From Mycolicibacterium goodii (GTDB taxonomy: Bacteria > Actinomycetota > Actinomycetes > Mycobacteriales > Mycobacteriaceae): a DNA stretch of 64,000 bases. A program made the translations under genes and the position numbers. The first letter of the stretch is position 1; each line of letters opens with the position of its first letter. The stretch spans positions 6,792,048 to 6,856,047 of the forward strand of contig NZ_CP012150.1 in assembly GCF_001187505.1 (NCBI RefSeq), written 5' to 3'. The notes under the pieces were generated by a model. The model ran no database searches and was not told the DNA's origin. It saw only the letters and a program-made list of their open reading frames with translations. This document shows, piece by piece, positions 20,745 to 29,645 of the stretch.

Positions 20745-21266
20745 TCAGTTCACCCGGTCCTGACTCAGCTGCGCGAGCTGCTCGATCACGGTGCACAGGT
20801 CGGGCAGCGCCGCGGGGTTCATCGTCTGGATCGACCAGGTGATGACGTCGCCGCCCTTGGCCACGTAGATGCTGCACACATTGGTGTCGGCGGCCTTGAA
20901 ACCCTTGTTGCCGTCGATCGACAACTCGGTCAGGGTGCGGCCCGCGTTCTGCTCGAGAGTGCGCTCGGTGTCCATGTCACTGCCCCGGTACCACCAGGTC
21001 GAGATGCCCATGCCCGCGCCGAACGTGCCGAGCATGGTGTTCTCCTGCCAGAAGCACCCGGTGTCGCTGACCACCGCTTTCTCGAACATCGCCGAGCCTA
21101 CGGCCTTGGTGATGTCGTCGTCGGTGACGCCGTTGCAGTCCACGCCGCGGAAACCCGTGCCCGGGGCGGGCGACTGCTGGGCCGGGGCCTTCTCGGGTGA
21201 CCCGCACGCCGCCAGCAGCGCCGCGCAGGCGGCGGCAGCCGCCGCGAGACGAACCGGGTGACGCAT
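20745..21266 (-). CDS. DUF3558-like lipoprotein
   Basis: 173 residues with a lipoprotein signal: MRHPVRLAAAAAACAALLAAC, the Cys being the predicted lipidation site, followed by GSPEKAPAQQ. The mature domain has paired cysteines (VDCNGVTDDDI..., DTGCFWQEN, NVCSIYVA, LPDLCTVIEQLA) as in the DUF3558 family of actinobacterial exported proteins (LprB/LprC type). Function unknown. It is six bases downstream of a second gene of the same design, and the two are surely one transcript. Confidence 0.8.
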   Translation of the reverse strand: MRHPVRLAAAAAACAALLAACGSPEKAPAQQSPAPGTGFRGVDCNGVTDDDITKAVGSAMFEKAVVSDTGCFWQENTMLGTFGAGMGISTWWYRGSDMDTERTLEQNAGRTLTELSIDGNKGFKAADTNVCSIYVAKGGDVITWSIQTMNPAALPDLCTVIEQLAQLSQDRVN

Positions 21267-21271
21267 GCTTC

Positions 21272-21829
21272 CTACAGTTCCGACTGCAGGGTGCGCGACA
21301 GCAGCTTCTCGGCGTCCTTGCAGGGGTCACCGCTCTTCTTGCCGCGGAACTGCACCCACCAGCTGAGCACCCCAGAACCTGCGGCGGCGGTCGCCGAGCA
21401 GGCGGCTCCGGTCACGTCGCGGCGGGCCAGAAACGCCTGCTGCCGCTCGATGACGGTGTCGGTGATGGTCGCCGCGCGCTGCTCGGCCACCTCCCGCTCG
21501 CGCTGCAGAGTGCCGGTCTCGAACCACGAGAACACCACGTCGATCATCGAGGGCTCGCCCTGCGAGTCGGGGGCTGCCCTCCTGGACAGCACGTACTGGC
21601 ACACCGCGCCGCTGTAGGGACGGACGATGTTGTCCGCGCCGAGGGTCTCCTGGACCGTGCTGTCGACCAGCAGCCCGCACCGATCGTCGACGTAGCCGTA
21701 ACTGCGGCTGGGGTCGGCGGGGTCGGGCTGGGCGCGCTGCGCCGTCCCGGTGACGGTGTGCGAACACGCCGCAGCGGTCACAACGGCTGTGACCGCGACG
21801 GCAGCAGCCTCAACAACACGCCGGCACAT
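21272..21829 (-). CDS. DUF3558-like lipoprotein, paralogue-type neighbour
   Basis: 185 residues. N-terminus MCRRVVEAAAVAVTAVVTAAAC with a lipobox AAAC, then SHTVTG, a start of the mature protein often seen in mycobacterial lipoproteins. Conserved features shared in outline with the next gene are DDRCGLLVDSTVQETL, AVCQYVLS, an FSWFETGTLQREREVAE helix, GAACSATAA and DPCKDAEKLLSRTL. Probably exported and membrane anchored; role unknown. The two lipoproteins may work as a pair. Confidence 0.78.
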   Translation of the reverse strand: MCRRVVEAAAVAVTAVVTAAACSHTVTGTAQRAQPDPADPSRSYGYVDDRCGLLVDSTVQETLGADNIVRPYSGAVCQYVLSRRAAPDSQGEPSMIDVVFSWFETGTLQREREVAEQRAATITDTVIERQQAFLARRDVTGAACSATAAAGSGVLSWWVQFRGKKSGDPCKDAEKLLSRTLQSEL

Positions 21830-21959
21830 CGCTCATCACGCTACCGAGCACCGCCAATCCCCGCGACACTTCCGACCACAGCGCGCCGAACTGGCCAACC
21901 GCTGCCAGGCTGCTGTGACGGCAACGTACCCTTCGTTGGAGCGGATGGGTTTGCAGCGG

Positions 21960-22352
21960 ATGAAGGGAAACACCGTGCACTGGATCGCCGTTGGCCGGAT
22001 CGCCGTCTCCTGCATCGTCGCCATGCCGGTGGCACTGGCCGTCGGCCTGCCGACGGCGGCGGCCAAGAACGGTGACACCCACATCACCGGGCAGGGCGTG
22101 GAGCGGACGCTGGACTGCAACAACGCCACGCTGTTCGTCACCGGCACGGGCAACCACGTGAACGCCTTGGGAACCTGCTGGGCGGTGACCGTGCAGGGGT
22201 CGTCGAACGTCGTCGTCGCCGACAACGTCATCAACGACATCACGGTGTACGGCTACGACCAGACCGTGTTCTACAAGAACGGACAGCCCGCCGTGATCGA
22301 CCGCGGCCGGGAGCTGCAGATGACGAACGTCATCGATCGGGTACCCGCCTGA
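21960..22352 (+). CDS. Exported DUF3060-like protein
   Basis: 130 residues from ATG 21960; ATG 21945 and GTG 21975 are alternatives, the last having the best ribosome binding site (AAGGGA). Hydrophobic signal peptide with cleavage after PTAAAK or nearby. The mature part is a run of short repeats of the kind DCNNATLFVTGTGNHVNALG and VQGSSNVVVADNV, suggesting a small beta-helix with stacked N/G/T turns, as in DUF3060. Position and strand match Rv0680c of M. tuberculosis. Function unknown. Confidence 0.78.
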   Translation: MKGNTVHWIAVGRIAVSCIVAMPVALAVGLPTAAAKNGDTHITGQGVERTLDCNNATLFVTGTGNHVNALGTCWAVTVQGSSNVVVADNVINDITVYGYDQTVFYKNGQPAVIDRGRELQMTNVIDRVPA

Positions 22353-22374
22353 CATCTGACCGTCGGAGAAAGCA

Positions 22375-22794
22375 GTGAAGCTCATGCATGCGCACACCAC
22401 CCGGATACTCGGCACCACCGCGGCAGCGGTCGCGATCCTGGGTCTCGCGGCCTGCGGTTCGGAGAGCTCGGACACCAACACGCCGTCGGCGACGGCCGGA
22501 CCCTCCGGCGTCAACGTCGAGATCGGCAACACCATCAACTACATGTCCGTCGGCACCACCGCGGACATCGACTGCGCCGACGGCAAATCGCTGACCGTGG
22601 GCGGGGCCAACAACACGCTGACGGTCAAGGGCACGTGCGCCAACGTCAACATCGGTGGCTCCGACAACAAGATCACGTTCGAGAAGATCGACAAGGACCT
22701 CACGGTCGTCGGGCTCAACAACACGATCACCTACCGCGACGGCGACCCCAAGGTGAACAACACCGGTAGCGGCAACTCCGTCAGCAAGGGCTAG
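22375..22794 (+). CDS. DUF3060-like lipoprotein
   Basis: 139 residues from GTG 22375, with GGAG at normal spacing. A lipobox is present (AILGLAAC, lipidated Cys about residue 27). The mature part repeats the pattern of its neighbour: DIDCADGKSLTVGGANNTLTV, then CANVNIGGSDNKITF and VVGLNNTITY, each strand ending in an Asn-Asn/Asp-Asn turn. It forms a two-gene unit with the preceding exported protein and matches Rv0679c in position. Function unknown. Confidence 0.8.
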   Translation: MKLMHAHTTRILGTTAAAVAILGLAACGSESSDTNTPSATAGPSGVNVEIGNTINYMSVGTTADIDCADGKSLTVGGANNTLTVKGTCANVNIGGSDNKITFEKIDKDLTVVGLNNTITYRDGDPKVNNTGSGNSVSKG

Positions 22795-22799
22795 GCGGC

Positions 22800-23957
22800 T
22801 CAATAGATCTCGCGGTACAGCGCGACGATCTCGTCGTGCGTGGGCACCCGGGGATTGTTCTGCGGGGAGCCCGACGCCAGCGCCTGCTCGGCCATCGTGG
22901 GAAGCCTGGCCTCCCATTCCTTCTCGTCGATACCGTAGGACCGCGGGGTCGGCACCTCGACGTCGGCGCACAGCCGCTCGAGTTCGGTGACGAGTTCGCT
23001 GGCCGCGTCGCGGTCAGCCACGGCGGCACCGACGATCCCCATCGCGCGGGCGCAGTCGGCGTACCGCGCGGTCGCCGAGTCGACCGAGAACCGCGTGACG
23101 GCGGGCAGCAGCATCGCGTTGGACAGTCCGTGCGCGAGGTGGAAGTGGCCGCCGATCGGCCGGCTCATGCCGTGCACGAGCGCCACGCTGGAGTTGGAGA
23201 ACGCCATGCCCGCCTGCGTCGACGCGAGCATCATCGCCTCACGCGCCTCGCGGTCGTCGCCGTCGGCGTATGCACGCCGCAGGTGCTCGGAGATCGACTG
23301 CATCGCGGCGAGCGCGAGCCCGTCGGAGAAGGTGTTGGCGCGCCTGCTGACGTACGCCTCGATGGCGTGCGTGAGCGCGTCGACGCCGGTGTCGGCGGTG
23401 AGCCGCGCAGGCATCGACACCGTCAGTTCGTAATCCACCACGATGGCGATCGGCAGGAACGAAAGACCTGGGCACAGCATCTTCTCGTCGGTGTCGCCGT
23501 CCGTGATGACCGTGAACTGGGTTGCCTCCGAACCACTTCCCGCGGTGGTGGGGACAGCGACGATGGGCAGCGCGGGCCCGGTGAAGCTGCCGGGGGCCTT
23601 GTAGGACGCGATGTCGCCACCGTTCACCGACAGCACCGCGAGCGCTTTCGCGGTGTCCATCGGGCTGCCTCCGCCGAACCCGATGATGCCGTCGGCGTTG
23701 TGGGAGCGGACGAGTTCCACTCCACCCGACAGCGAACCCACGGTCGGATCCGGCACGGTGTCGGAGAAGACGGCGGTCGTGCTGCCCGCGGCGTGCAACG
23801 TCTTGACCAGCCGTTCGGCCTGACCGGTCTCGACCAGGTAGCGGTCGGTGACCAGCACGGGCCTGGCGATACCGAGTTGCGCGATCACCTCGCCGAGCAC
23901 ATCTGCCGCTCCTGCACCGATTTTCGCGAATCGCGGGAGCGCAATGTTGGTCACCAT
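22800..23957 (-). CDS. Iron-containing alcohol dehydrogenase
   Basis: 385 residues from ATG 23957 with GAGGA upstream. N-terminal NAD-binding domain with GFGGGSPMDTAKAL (about residues 93-106) and PTTAGSGSEAT. The metal-binding C-terminal domain has TGVDALTHAIEAYVS and VHGMSRPIGGHFHLAHGLSN, whose Asp and three His residues are the usual Fe/Zn ligands. Length is normal. The family includes 1,3-propanediol, lactaldehyde, methanol and maleylacetate reductases; the substrate is not clear. The divergent LysR gene (start 24075) may control it. Confidence 0.9.
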   Translation of the reverse strand: MVTNIALPRFAKIGAGAADVLGEVIAQLGIARPVLVTDRYLVETGQAERLVKTLHAAGSTTAVFSDTVPDPTVGSLSGGVELVRSHNADGIIGFGGGSPMDTAKALAVLSVNGGDIASYKAPGSFTGPALPIVAVPTTAGSGSEATQFTVITDGDTDEKMLCPGLSFLPIAIVVDYELTVSMPARLTADTGVDALTHAIEAYVSRRANTFSDGLALAAMQSISEHLRRAYADGDDREAREAMMLASTQAGMAFSNSSVALVHGMSRPIGGHFHLAHGLSNAMLLPAVTRFSVDSATARYADCARAMGIVGAAVADRDAASELVTELERLCADVEVPTPRSYGIDEKEWEARLPTMAEQALASGSPQNNPRVPTHDEIVALYREIY

Positions 23958-24074
23958 GGGATCGTCCTCAAGCTCGGGATTTCGTGCGGTGTTCCCATGC
24001 TCGTGTCTCATTTGTGCACCCGTCAACGGCCATTTGCGCACGCGCTCGTGCAGTTTTGCAGGTATGTTGAGATC

Positions 24075-24977
24075 ATGTCGTCGACGTTCAGTGCCGACAA
24101 CCTGCGCTATTTCCTCGAGGTCGCGCGCACCGGGCGTCTCAACGATGCCGCGCGCAATCTCGGCGTCGACCACACCACCGTGGGCCGACGCATCACCGCA
24201 CTCGAAAAGTCGTTCGGGCAAAGACTTTTCGACAGATCCCCGGGCGGCTGGCAGCTCACCGAGGCCGGTGCGGATCTCTTCCCGCGCGCCGAGACCGTGG
24301 AGTCGGCCGTCATCGCCGCCTATGAGACGCGCAAGTCGTCGGCAGGCCCGCTGACCGGAACCGTGCGCGTCGCGACGACGGATGGCTTCGGCGCCTTCGT
24401 GATGGCGCCGCGGTTGGCCGACCTGCGTCGTCGACACCCGCATCTCGACATCGAGCTGGTGACCGCGACCGAGCACCGGTCGCTGTCCGCGCGCCACTTC
24501 GACATCGCGGTCACCCTCGAACAACCGCCGCCGCGGGGTGTGCTGGTGCAGGAACTGGCCGGATACGACCTGCGGTTGTACGCCACACCGCAATACCTCG
24601 ACACCGCACCGCCGATCGACGACCTCGCCGACCTGGCCCGCCACACGCTGATCTGGTACATCGACGCCCTGCTCGACGTCGCACCGCTGCGGATCCTCGA
24701 ATCACTGCCCCACAAGCAGCGGGTCGCGATCCAGACCAACAACATCACCGGGCACTGGATGGCCGCGCGCGGCGGGCTCGGCATCGCACCGCTGCCCCAG
24801 TACATCGCCGAAGCCGACCCGAAACTGACATCCGTGCTGCCGCAGATGTTCTCGGTGCGACGCCGCTACTGGATAGTGGTACCCCGCGAGCTGCGGCAGG
24901 TCGGCCGGGTAAGGGCGGTCGCGCAATTCCTGTGCGAGATCGTAAGCGACAACCCATACCTGGTGACACCCAACTGA
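24075..24977 (+). CDS. LysR-family transcriptional regulator
   Basis: 300 residues. N-terminal winged HTH (residues about 5-64: NLRYFLEVARTGRLNDAARN, VDHTTVGRRITALEKSFG) and a C-terminal type 2 periplasmic-fold effector domain (about 92-295, beginning TGTVRVATTDGFG). It is divergent from the iron alcohol dehydrogenase, with 117 bp between the starts. LysR regulators usually control the divergent neighbour in response to a substrate or product, so this is the likely target. Confidence 0.92.
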   Translation: MSSTFSADNLRYFLEVARTGRLNDAARNLGVDHTTVGRRITALEKSFGQRLFDRSPGGWQLTEAGADLFPRAETVESAVIAAYETRKSSAGPLTGTVRVATTDGFGAFVMAPRLADLRRRHPHLDIELVTATEHRSLSARHFDIAVTLEQPPPRGVLVQELAGYDLRLYATPQYLDTAPPIDDLADLARHTLIWYIDALLDVAPLRILESLPHKQRVAIQTNNITGHWMAARGGLGIAPLPQYIAEADPKLTSVLPQMFSVRRRYWIVVPRELRQVGRVRAVAQFLCEIVSDNPYLVTPN

Positions 24978-25032
24978 GCACACAGAGCGCCTGGCCGTTC
25001 TCCTTACCGCTCGTGACGCGGACGGATCCGGC

Positions 25033-25797
25033 TCAGGCCCTGGCGCCGTGGCGGCCCGCACCCGCGGCGAACCGTCCGGCACCCTGCATCGCCTCGTCTT
25101 TGACGCGGGAGATGCTGGCGAACTCGAAATCCATTGCATCCTTTACCGATTCGCCCCACTGGTGGATCGCCGAGAGGCGGTCGGCCCGCATGCACTGCTG
25201 AGGCAGGCGCGCGAGTTCGGCGGCGAGTTCCTCGGCGGCCTGACGTGCCTGCCCGGTGGGTACCACGCGGTTGGCCAGGCCGATCGCATACGCCTCGGCG
25301 GCGTCGACCGCGCGTCCGGTCAGGATCAGATCCATCGCCCGGCTGTGCCCGATCAACCGCGGCAGGCGCACCGTCCCGCCGTCGATGAGCGGCACCCCCC
25401 AGCGGCGGCAGAACACCCCCATGGTGGCGTCCTCCTCGACCACCCGCAGGTCGCACCACAGCGCCAGTTCCAGGCCGCCCGCTACCGCGTAGCCGCTGAT
25501 CGCCGCGATCACCGGCTTCGACAACTCCATCCGGCTCGGCCCCATCGGACCCGGCCCCTCCCGGTGCACCGCGTTGGCCTCTGGCGTACCGAACGCCTTG
25601 AGATCCGCTCCCGCACAGAATGTTCCGTTCGCTCCGGTCAGCACCGCGACCGAAGCGGTGTCGTCGACGTCGAACTCCTCGAACGCGGCGAACAGGGCCG
25701 CGGCGGTCGGGCCGTTGACCGCGTTCCTCGCCTCGGGGCGGTCGATGACGACCGTGGTGACCGGGCCGTTGCGTTCGATGCGGACGGGTTCGCTCAC
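25033..25797 (-). CDS. echA5: Enoyl-CoA hydratase/isomerase family protein (EchA5-like)
   Basis: 254 residues from GTG 25797 with GGAGG upstream. Crotonase fold: oxyanion-hole segment FCAGADLKAF (about residue 62) and AISGYAVAGGLELALWCDLR (about 100-120) with a Glu in the usual catalytic region. It hydrates 2-enoyl-CoA in beta-oxidation or performs a related reaction. The start overlaps the PaaX-type gene stop (GTGA). Gene order fadE8-echA4-regulator-echA5 equals Rv0672-Rv0675, hence the symbol. Confidence 0.9.
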   Translation of the reverse strand: MSEPVRIERNGPVTTVVIDRPEARNAVNGPTAAALFAAFEEFDVDDTASVAVLTGANGTFCAGADLKAFGTPEANAVHREGPGPMGPSRMELSKPVIAAISGYAVAGGLELALWCDLRVVEEDATMGVFCRRWGVPLIDGGTVRLPRLIGHSRAMDLILTGRAVDAAEAYAIGLANRVVPTGQARQAAEELAAELARLPQQCMRADRLSAIHQWGESVKDAMDFEFASISRVKDEAMQGAGRFAAGAGRHGARA

Positions 25798-26525
25798 GTT
25801 GCCTCCAGCAGTTCGGTGTTGTCCCGCCGCGCGACGAGCTCGGCGGCGAAGTCGTTGTACGCGGCGCGCAACGCGGCGCCGGGCCACGCGGCGGGCAGCA
25901 GTTCGTCGGGCAGCACCGGATCGACCAGCAGGTGCCGCACGATGCCCGCGGCCACGACGAAGCGCGAGGGAACCTCGGTCGCGTCGGCCATCTCGTCGAG
26001 CAGCAGGCGGCCGGTGCTGGCCCATCCGGGCAGATCCCACAGGCGGGTGACGAGATCGTGCGGGTCGTCGTCCCGGGTGCGCAGGATCCGGACCCGGCCG
26101 GTGATCTCGTCGGGCAGCGCCTGGTCGAGGTTGTCGGGCCGCAGCCACACCCCCTCGCGCAGTTCACCGAACCGGTACTGCTGCAACCTGCTACGCATCG
26201 AGGCGCGGGTGCGGGCGTCGGTGCCGACGCTGGTGACGATCACCGTGAGCCACTCGCCGTCGTGCTCCCGCACCTTGGGGTCGATGGCGTCGTCCTGCCT
26301 GCGCTGACGCGCCATCAGCCGGTCCGACAACCGGTAGCCGTCGGCCGAGCGCACCAGGTCACCCGCGCTCACCATCCTGGTCAGCGCGACCCGCAGGGTC
26401 TGTTCGCGGATGCCGAAATCCGCTGTGAGCCTTATCAGTTCGGCCGAGCTCGCCCACGCCGGATGGGCGCCCAGCATCACGCTGAGCACCACGGACCGGG
26501 CGGTCATCCGGCGCAGCGCGGGCAT
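25794..26525 (-). CDS. PaaX-family transcriptional regulator
   Basis: 243 residues from ATG 26525, preceded by AGGGGTG; GTG 26531, overlapping the upstream stop, is an alternative. N-terminal winged helix (MTARSVVLSVMLGAHPAWAS..., then IREQTLRVALTRMVSAGDL) followed by the PaaX central and C-terminal domains (YRFGELREGVWLRPDNL). PaaX represses phenylacetate catabolism by binding phenylacetyl-CoA; this homologue sits inside a fatty-acid oxidation operon, where an acyl-CoA ligand is plausible. Matches Rv0674 by position. Confidence 0.88.
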   Translation of the reverse strand: MPALRRMTARSVVLSVMLGAHPAWASSAELIRLTADFGIREQTLRVALTRMVSAGDLVRSADGYRLSDRLMARQRRQDDAIDPKVREHDGEWLTVIVTSVGTDARTRASMRSRLQQYRFGELREGVWLRPDNLDQALPDEITGRVRILRTRDDDPHDLVTRLWDLPGWASTGRLLLDEMADATEVPSRFVVAAGIVRHLLVDPVLPDELLPAAWPGAALRAAYNDFAAELVARRDNTELLEAT

Positions 26526-26527
26526 GT

Positions 26528-27466
26528 TCACACCCCTGAGGCCCGGCGTCCGTGGTCGCCCATCGGCTCGTCGCGTCGACGCACGGCCTCGCGGAACCCG
26601 TGCTCGCGGGCCGTCGCGACGAACGCGTGGCCTTGCGGGGTGTGCCTGGCGACGCCGTCGAACACGGTGCTGATCATCTGGCTGGTCGCCACGCCCTGGT
26701 TGAGCAGCGCCGCGTTGCAGGCGAGCTTGGCCATGATCAGTTGGTTGACCGGCATCGCCGCGATGCGTTCGACGAGTCGCTCGGTGCGCCGGTCGAGATC
26801 GGCGGGGTCCGGCGCCTCGACCGCCAGCCCCCATTCGGCGGCCTGGGCTCCGGTGATGCAATCCCCGGTGAACAGCAGGCGTTTCGCGCGCTGGTCCCCC
26901 AGCCGGTGTGCCCACAGCCCGGCCGCGGGCACGCCCCACACCCGCATGGGCGGATAGCCGATCTTGGCGTCGGCCGCGGCGATCACCTGATCGGCGTGCA
27001 GCGCGATGTCGGTGCCGCCGGCCACGCAGTAACCGTGGATCTTCACCACGGTCGGCTTGTCGCAGTGCATCAGGCTCGCGAAGCCCCGCACGAAGCGGCT
27101 CATCATCTGGTAGTCGATCATCGGATCCCACGGCTGATCCGGAAGATGATTGAGCGCCTGCGTCTTTCCCGACAGCACGGTGCCCTCGTACGGGCTGCCG
27201 CCCCCGGCCGACGACGAGCCTTCCGCGTACGCGCTCAGGTCGAATCCGGCACAGAATCCCTCACCACGCCCGGAGACCAGGATGACGTGCACGTCCGGAT
27301 CGAGATCGGCCCGCTCGACGAGCGCCGACAGTTCCAGCGGCGTGTCCGCGACGATCGCGTTGCCCTTGTCGGGTCGGTTGAACGTGATGCGCGCGACCCG
27401 GTCCGTGACCTCGTAGGTCATGGTCTTGAGGTTGTCGAAGTCGACCGGCCGGATCGCGTGCGTCAT
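26528..27466 (-). CDS. echA4: Enoyl-CoA hydratase/crotonase (EchA4-like)
   Basis: 312 residues from ATG 27466. Crotonase fold with FCAGFDLSAYAEG (oxyanion hole) and KIHGYCVAGGTDIALHADQV. An unusual loop rich in Ser/Gly (GSSSAGGGSPYEG) follows the first motif, and an extended C-terminus (VFDGVARHTPQGHAF) is present; both are seen in the actinobacterial EchA4 subgroup. It is second in the fadE8-echA4-regulator-echA5 unit. Palindrome copy 3 separates it from fadE8, so its expression may be partly uncoupled. Confidence 0.88.
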   Translation of the reverse strand: MTHAIRPVDFDNLKTMTYEVTDRVARITFNRPDKGNAIVADTPLELSALVERADLDPDVHVILVSGRGEGFCAGFDLSAYAEGSSSAGGGSPYEGTVLSGKTQALNHLPDQPWDPMIDYQMMSRFVRGFASLMHCDKPTVVKIHGYCVAGGTDIALHADQVIAAADAKIGYPPMRVWGVPAAGLWAHRLGDQRAKRLLFTGDCITGAQAAEWGLAVEAPDPADLDRRTERLVERIAAMPVNQLIMAKLACNAALLNQGVATSQMISTVFDGVARHTPQGHAFVATAREHGFREAVRRRDEPMGDHGRRASGV

Positions 27467-27498
27467 GTGTTGTCCCCCCGTAGTTCCTTGCTTTTCCC

Positions 27499-27560
27499 CG
27501 CGAGCAGACACAAAACTGCACTTTTTGGCGCGGAAATAGGCAGTTTTGTGTCTGCTCGCG
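27499..27560. repeat. Palindromic repeat family A, copy 3
   Basis: Perfect 21-bp arms (27499-27519 with 27540-27560). Relative to copies 1, 2 and 4, both arms carry a matched change (GACGC to GACAC on the left, GCGTC to GTGTC on the right), so base pairing is kept. It lies 8 bp downstream of the fadE8 stop and 32 bp upstream of the echA4 start. Confidence 0.9.
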
Positions 27561-27568
27561 AGAGGAAA

Positions 27569-29224
27569 TCATCCCTTGATCAGCGCGCGTTCGATGATGG
27601 GCGCGAGATCGAGCCCGGTGGGCAGGGTGCCGAAGGCACCGCCCCACTGCCCGCCGAGCCGGCTGGCGAGGAACGCCTCGGCGACCGCGGGGTGGCCGTG
27701 ACGCACGAGCAGTGATCCCTGCAGGGCCAGCGAGATGTCCTCGGCGACCTTACGGGCCCGGTACTGGATGGTCTCGAGCTCGCCGAGGTCACGCCGCAGC
27801 GTCGCGACGTGGGCGTCGAGGCGCTCGTCGTGACCGGCGGTCCTGCCGAGTTCGTCGAAGAGCACGTCGACGCATTCGGGCCGGGTTGCCATGGCGCGCA
27901 GGGTGTCCAGTGCGCTGACGTTGCCCGAGCCTTCCCAGATGCCCATCAGCGGCGCCTCGCGGTACAGCCGCGGCATCCCGGAATCCTCGACGTATCCGTT
28001 GCCGCCAAGGCATTCCATCGCCTCCGCCGCATGCGGCGTGGCGCGCTTGCACACCCAGTACTTGCCTGCCGCCAGACCGATGCGGCGCAGTAGCTTCTCG
28101 CGCTCGTCGCCGCGGACGGCCTTGTCGGTGGCGCCGGCCATGCGCATCGCGAGCATGGTGGCGGCCTCGGCCTCGACCGCCAGGTCGGCGATCACGTTGC
28201 GCATGAGCGGCTGGTCGATCAGGTAGGCGCCGAACGCTTTTCGGTGCTGCGCGTGGTGCACGGCCTTCGACAGGCCGTTGCGCATGCTGGTGGCGCTGCC
28301 CAGCGTGCAGTCGAGCCGGGTGAGGTTGACCATCTCGATGATGGTCGGCACACCGCGACCCTCCTCGCCGACCAGCCATGCCGTCGCGCCGTCGTATTCG
28401 ACCTCGCTAGAGGCGTTGGCGTGGTTGCCGAGCTTGTCCTTCAGGCGCTGCAGGAACATCCGGTTGCGGCGCCCGTCGGGCAGGATGCGCGGCAGGAAGA
28501 AACAGCTCAGGCCGCCTGGCGCTTGCGCGAGCACCAGGAAGATGTCGCACATGGGCGCCGAGGTGAACCACTTGTGCCCGGTCAGCGTGTAGGTGCCGTC
28601 GCCGTTGGGGGTGGCCTGCGTGGTGCCTGCCCGCACATCGGAGCCGCCCTGCTTCTCGGTCATCGACATGCCCGCGGTGATGCCGAGTTTGGTTGTCGGG
28701 AGCTTGAGTTCGGGGTCGTAGACCCGGCTGGTCAGCAGCGGCTCGTAGATCTTGGCCAGTTCGGGGTTGAACCTCAGCGCGGGAACCACCGCGTACGTCA
28801 TCGAGATCGGGCAGATGTGCCCGGGCTCGGGCGTCCACACCGAGGTCTTGGCGGCCCGCACCACGTGCGAACCCGGCCGGTCGTCGGCCCACGGCGCGGC
28901 GTGCAGTCCGTAGCTGACGGCCACCGACATGAGTTCGTGGTAGGCGGGGTCGTATTCGACCTCGTCGATGCGGTGACCGTACCGGTCATGCGTGTGCAGG
29001 ATGGGCCGGTTGCGGTCGGCCAGTTCGCCCCACCGCTGGGCCTGCCTGCTGCCGCTCAGCGCGCCGAGCGCGTTGACTTCATCGAGCCCCCACTCGCCGC
29101 CCTCGCGGATGAGCGCCTCGGTGAGCACCGGCGACGTGGCGGGGTTGTAGTCCTCCATGGGCGGCACCTGATTGGTGACGACGTGGGTGCCCGAGGAGGC
29201 CAGTAACGACGGATCGTGTGCCAT
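27569..29224 (-). CDS. fadE8: Acyl-CoA dehydrogenase, AidB-like (FadE8)
   Basis: 551 residues from ATG 29224; upstream codons in frame are not convincing. N-terminal AidB-type extension (residues about 20-160: VTNQVPPMEDYNP...). FAD-binding strands follow, with GMSMTEKQGGSDVRAGTT and GHKWFTSAPMCD. The acyl-CoA dehydrogenase C-terminal helical domain has ECLGGNGYVEDSGMPRLYREAPLMGIWEGSGNV; the arginine and Glu in this segment are the catalytic region of AidB-like enzymes. It oxidises acyl-CoA to enoyl-CoA or, as AidB, acts in alkylation response. It heads the operon with echA4, a PaaX regulator and echA5. Confidence 0.92.
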   Translation of the reverse strand: MAHDPSLLASSGTHVVTNQVPPMEDYNPATSPVLTEALIREGGEWGLDEVNALGALSGSRQAQRWGELADRNRPILHTHDRYGHRIDEVEYDPAYHELMSVAVSYGLHAAPWADDRPGSHVVRAAKTSVWTPEPGHICPISMTYAVVPALRFNPELAKIYEPLLTSRVYDPELKLPTTKLGITAGMSMTEKQGGSDVRAGTTQATPNGDGTYTLTGHKWFTSAPMCDIFLVLAQAPGGLSCFFLPRILPDGRRNRMFLQRLKDKLGNHANASSEVEYDGATAWLVGEEGRGVPTIIEMVNLTRLDCTLGSATSMRNGLSKAVHHAQHRKAFGAYLIDQPLMRNVIADLAVEAEAATMLAMRMAGATDKAVRGDEREKLLRRIGLAAGKYWVCKRATPHAAEAMECLGGNGYVEDSGMPRLYREAPLMGIWEGSGNVSALDTLRAMATRPECVDVLFDELGRTAGHDERLDAHVATLRRDLGELETIQYRARKVAEDISLALQGSLLVRHGHPAVAEAFLASRLGGQWGGAFGTLPTGLDLAPIIERALIKG

Positions 29225-29300
29225 ACCGCCAGTGTTACAGTTTTCCGACAGCCGCACAATAGTCGTAATAGCGGGTCTCGGCGGACCGCATACTGTTGCG

Positions 29301-29645
29301 ATGACACCGAACACCGCCGTCGACGCCACCGCTGTCGAACTGGTCCACGAACCCGTGCCCGCCGATCAATCGGTCAGCGGAGCGCCCAGGACGGCGGCAG
29401 TCGCCCTCGACGAGTTCGGCGGCATGGAGATCGGCGTATGGGAGATGACGCCGGGGGTGATGACCGACGAGGAGGCCGACGAGGTGTTCGTCGTCGTCGG
29501 CGGATCAGGTTCGGTCGAGTTCGCCGACGGCAGCCCCACGCTGCACCTCGGCCCCGGCAGCGTCGTGCGCCTCAAGGCGGGCACCCGCACGGTCTGGACC
29601 GTCACCGAGACGCTGCGCAAGGTCTATCTCACCGGCCCAGCCTGA
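29301..29645 (+). CDS. Small cupin-domain protein (DUF861/EutQ-like)
   Basis: 114 residues from ATG 29301. One beta-barrel domain: GGMEIGVWEMTPGVMTDEEADEVFVVVGG, then VEFADGSPTLHLGPGSVVRLKAGTRTVWTVTETLRKVYLT, matching the DUF861 cupin pattern (a Glu/His metal site is only partly present). Such proteins bind small organic acids or act as ureidoglycolate-type or detoxifying enzymes; no role can be given. Its last 141 bases overlap the PAP2 gene on the other strand. Confidence 0.78.
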   Translation: MTPNTAVDATAVELVHEPVPADQSVSGAPRTAAVALDEFGGMEIGVWEMTPGVMTDEEADEVFVVVGGSGSVEFADGSPTLHLGPGSVVRLKAGTRTVWTVTETLRKVYLTGPA

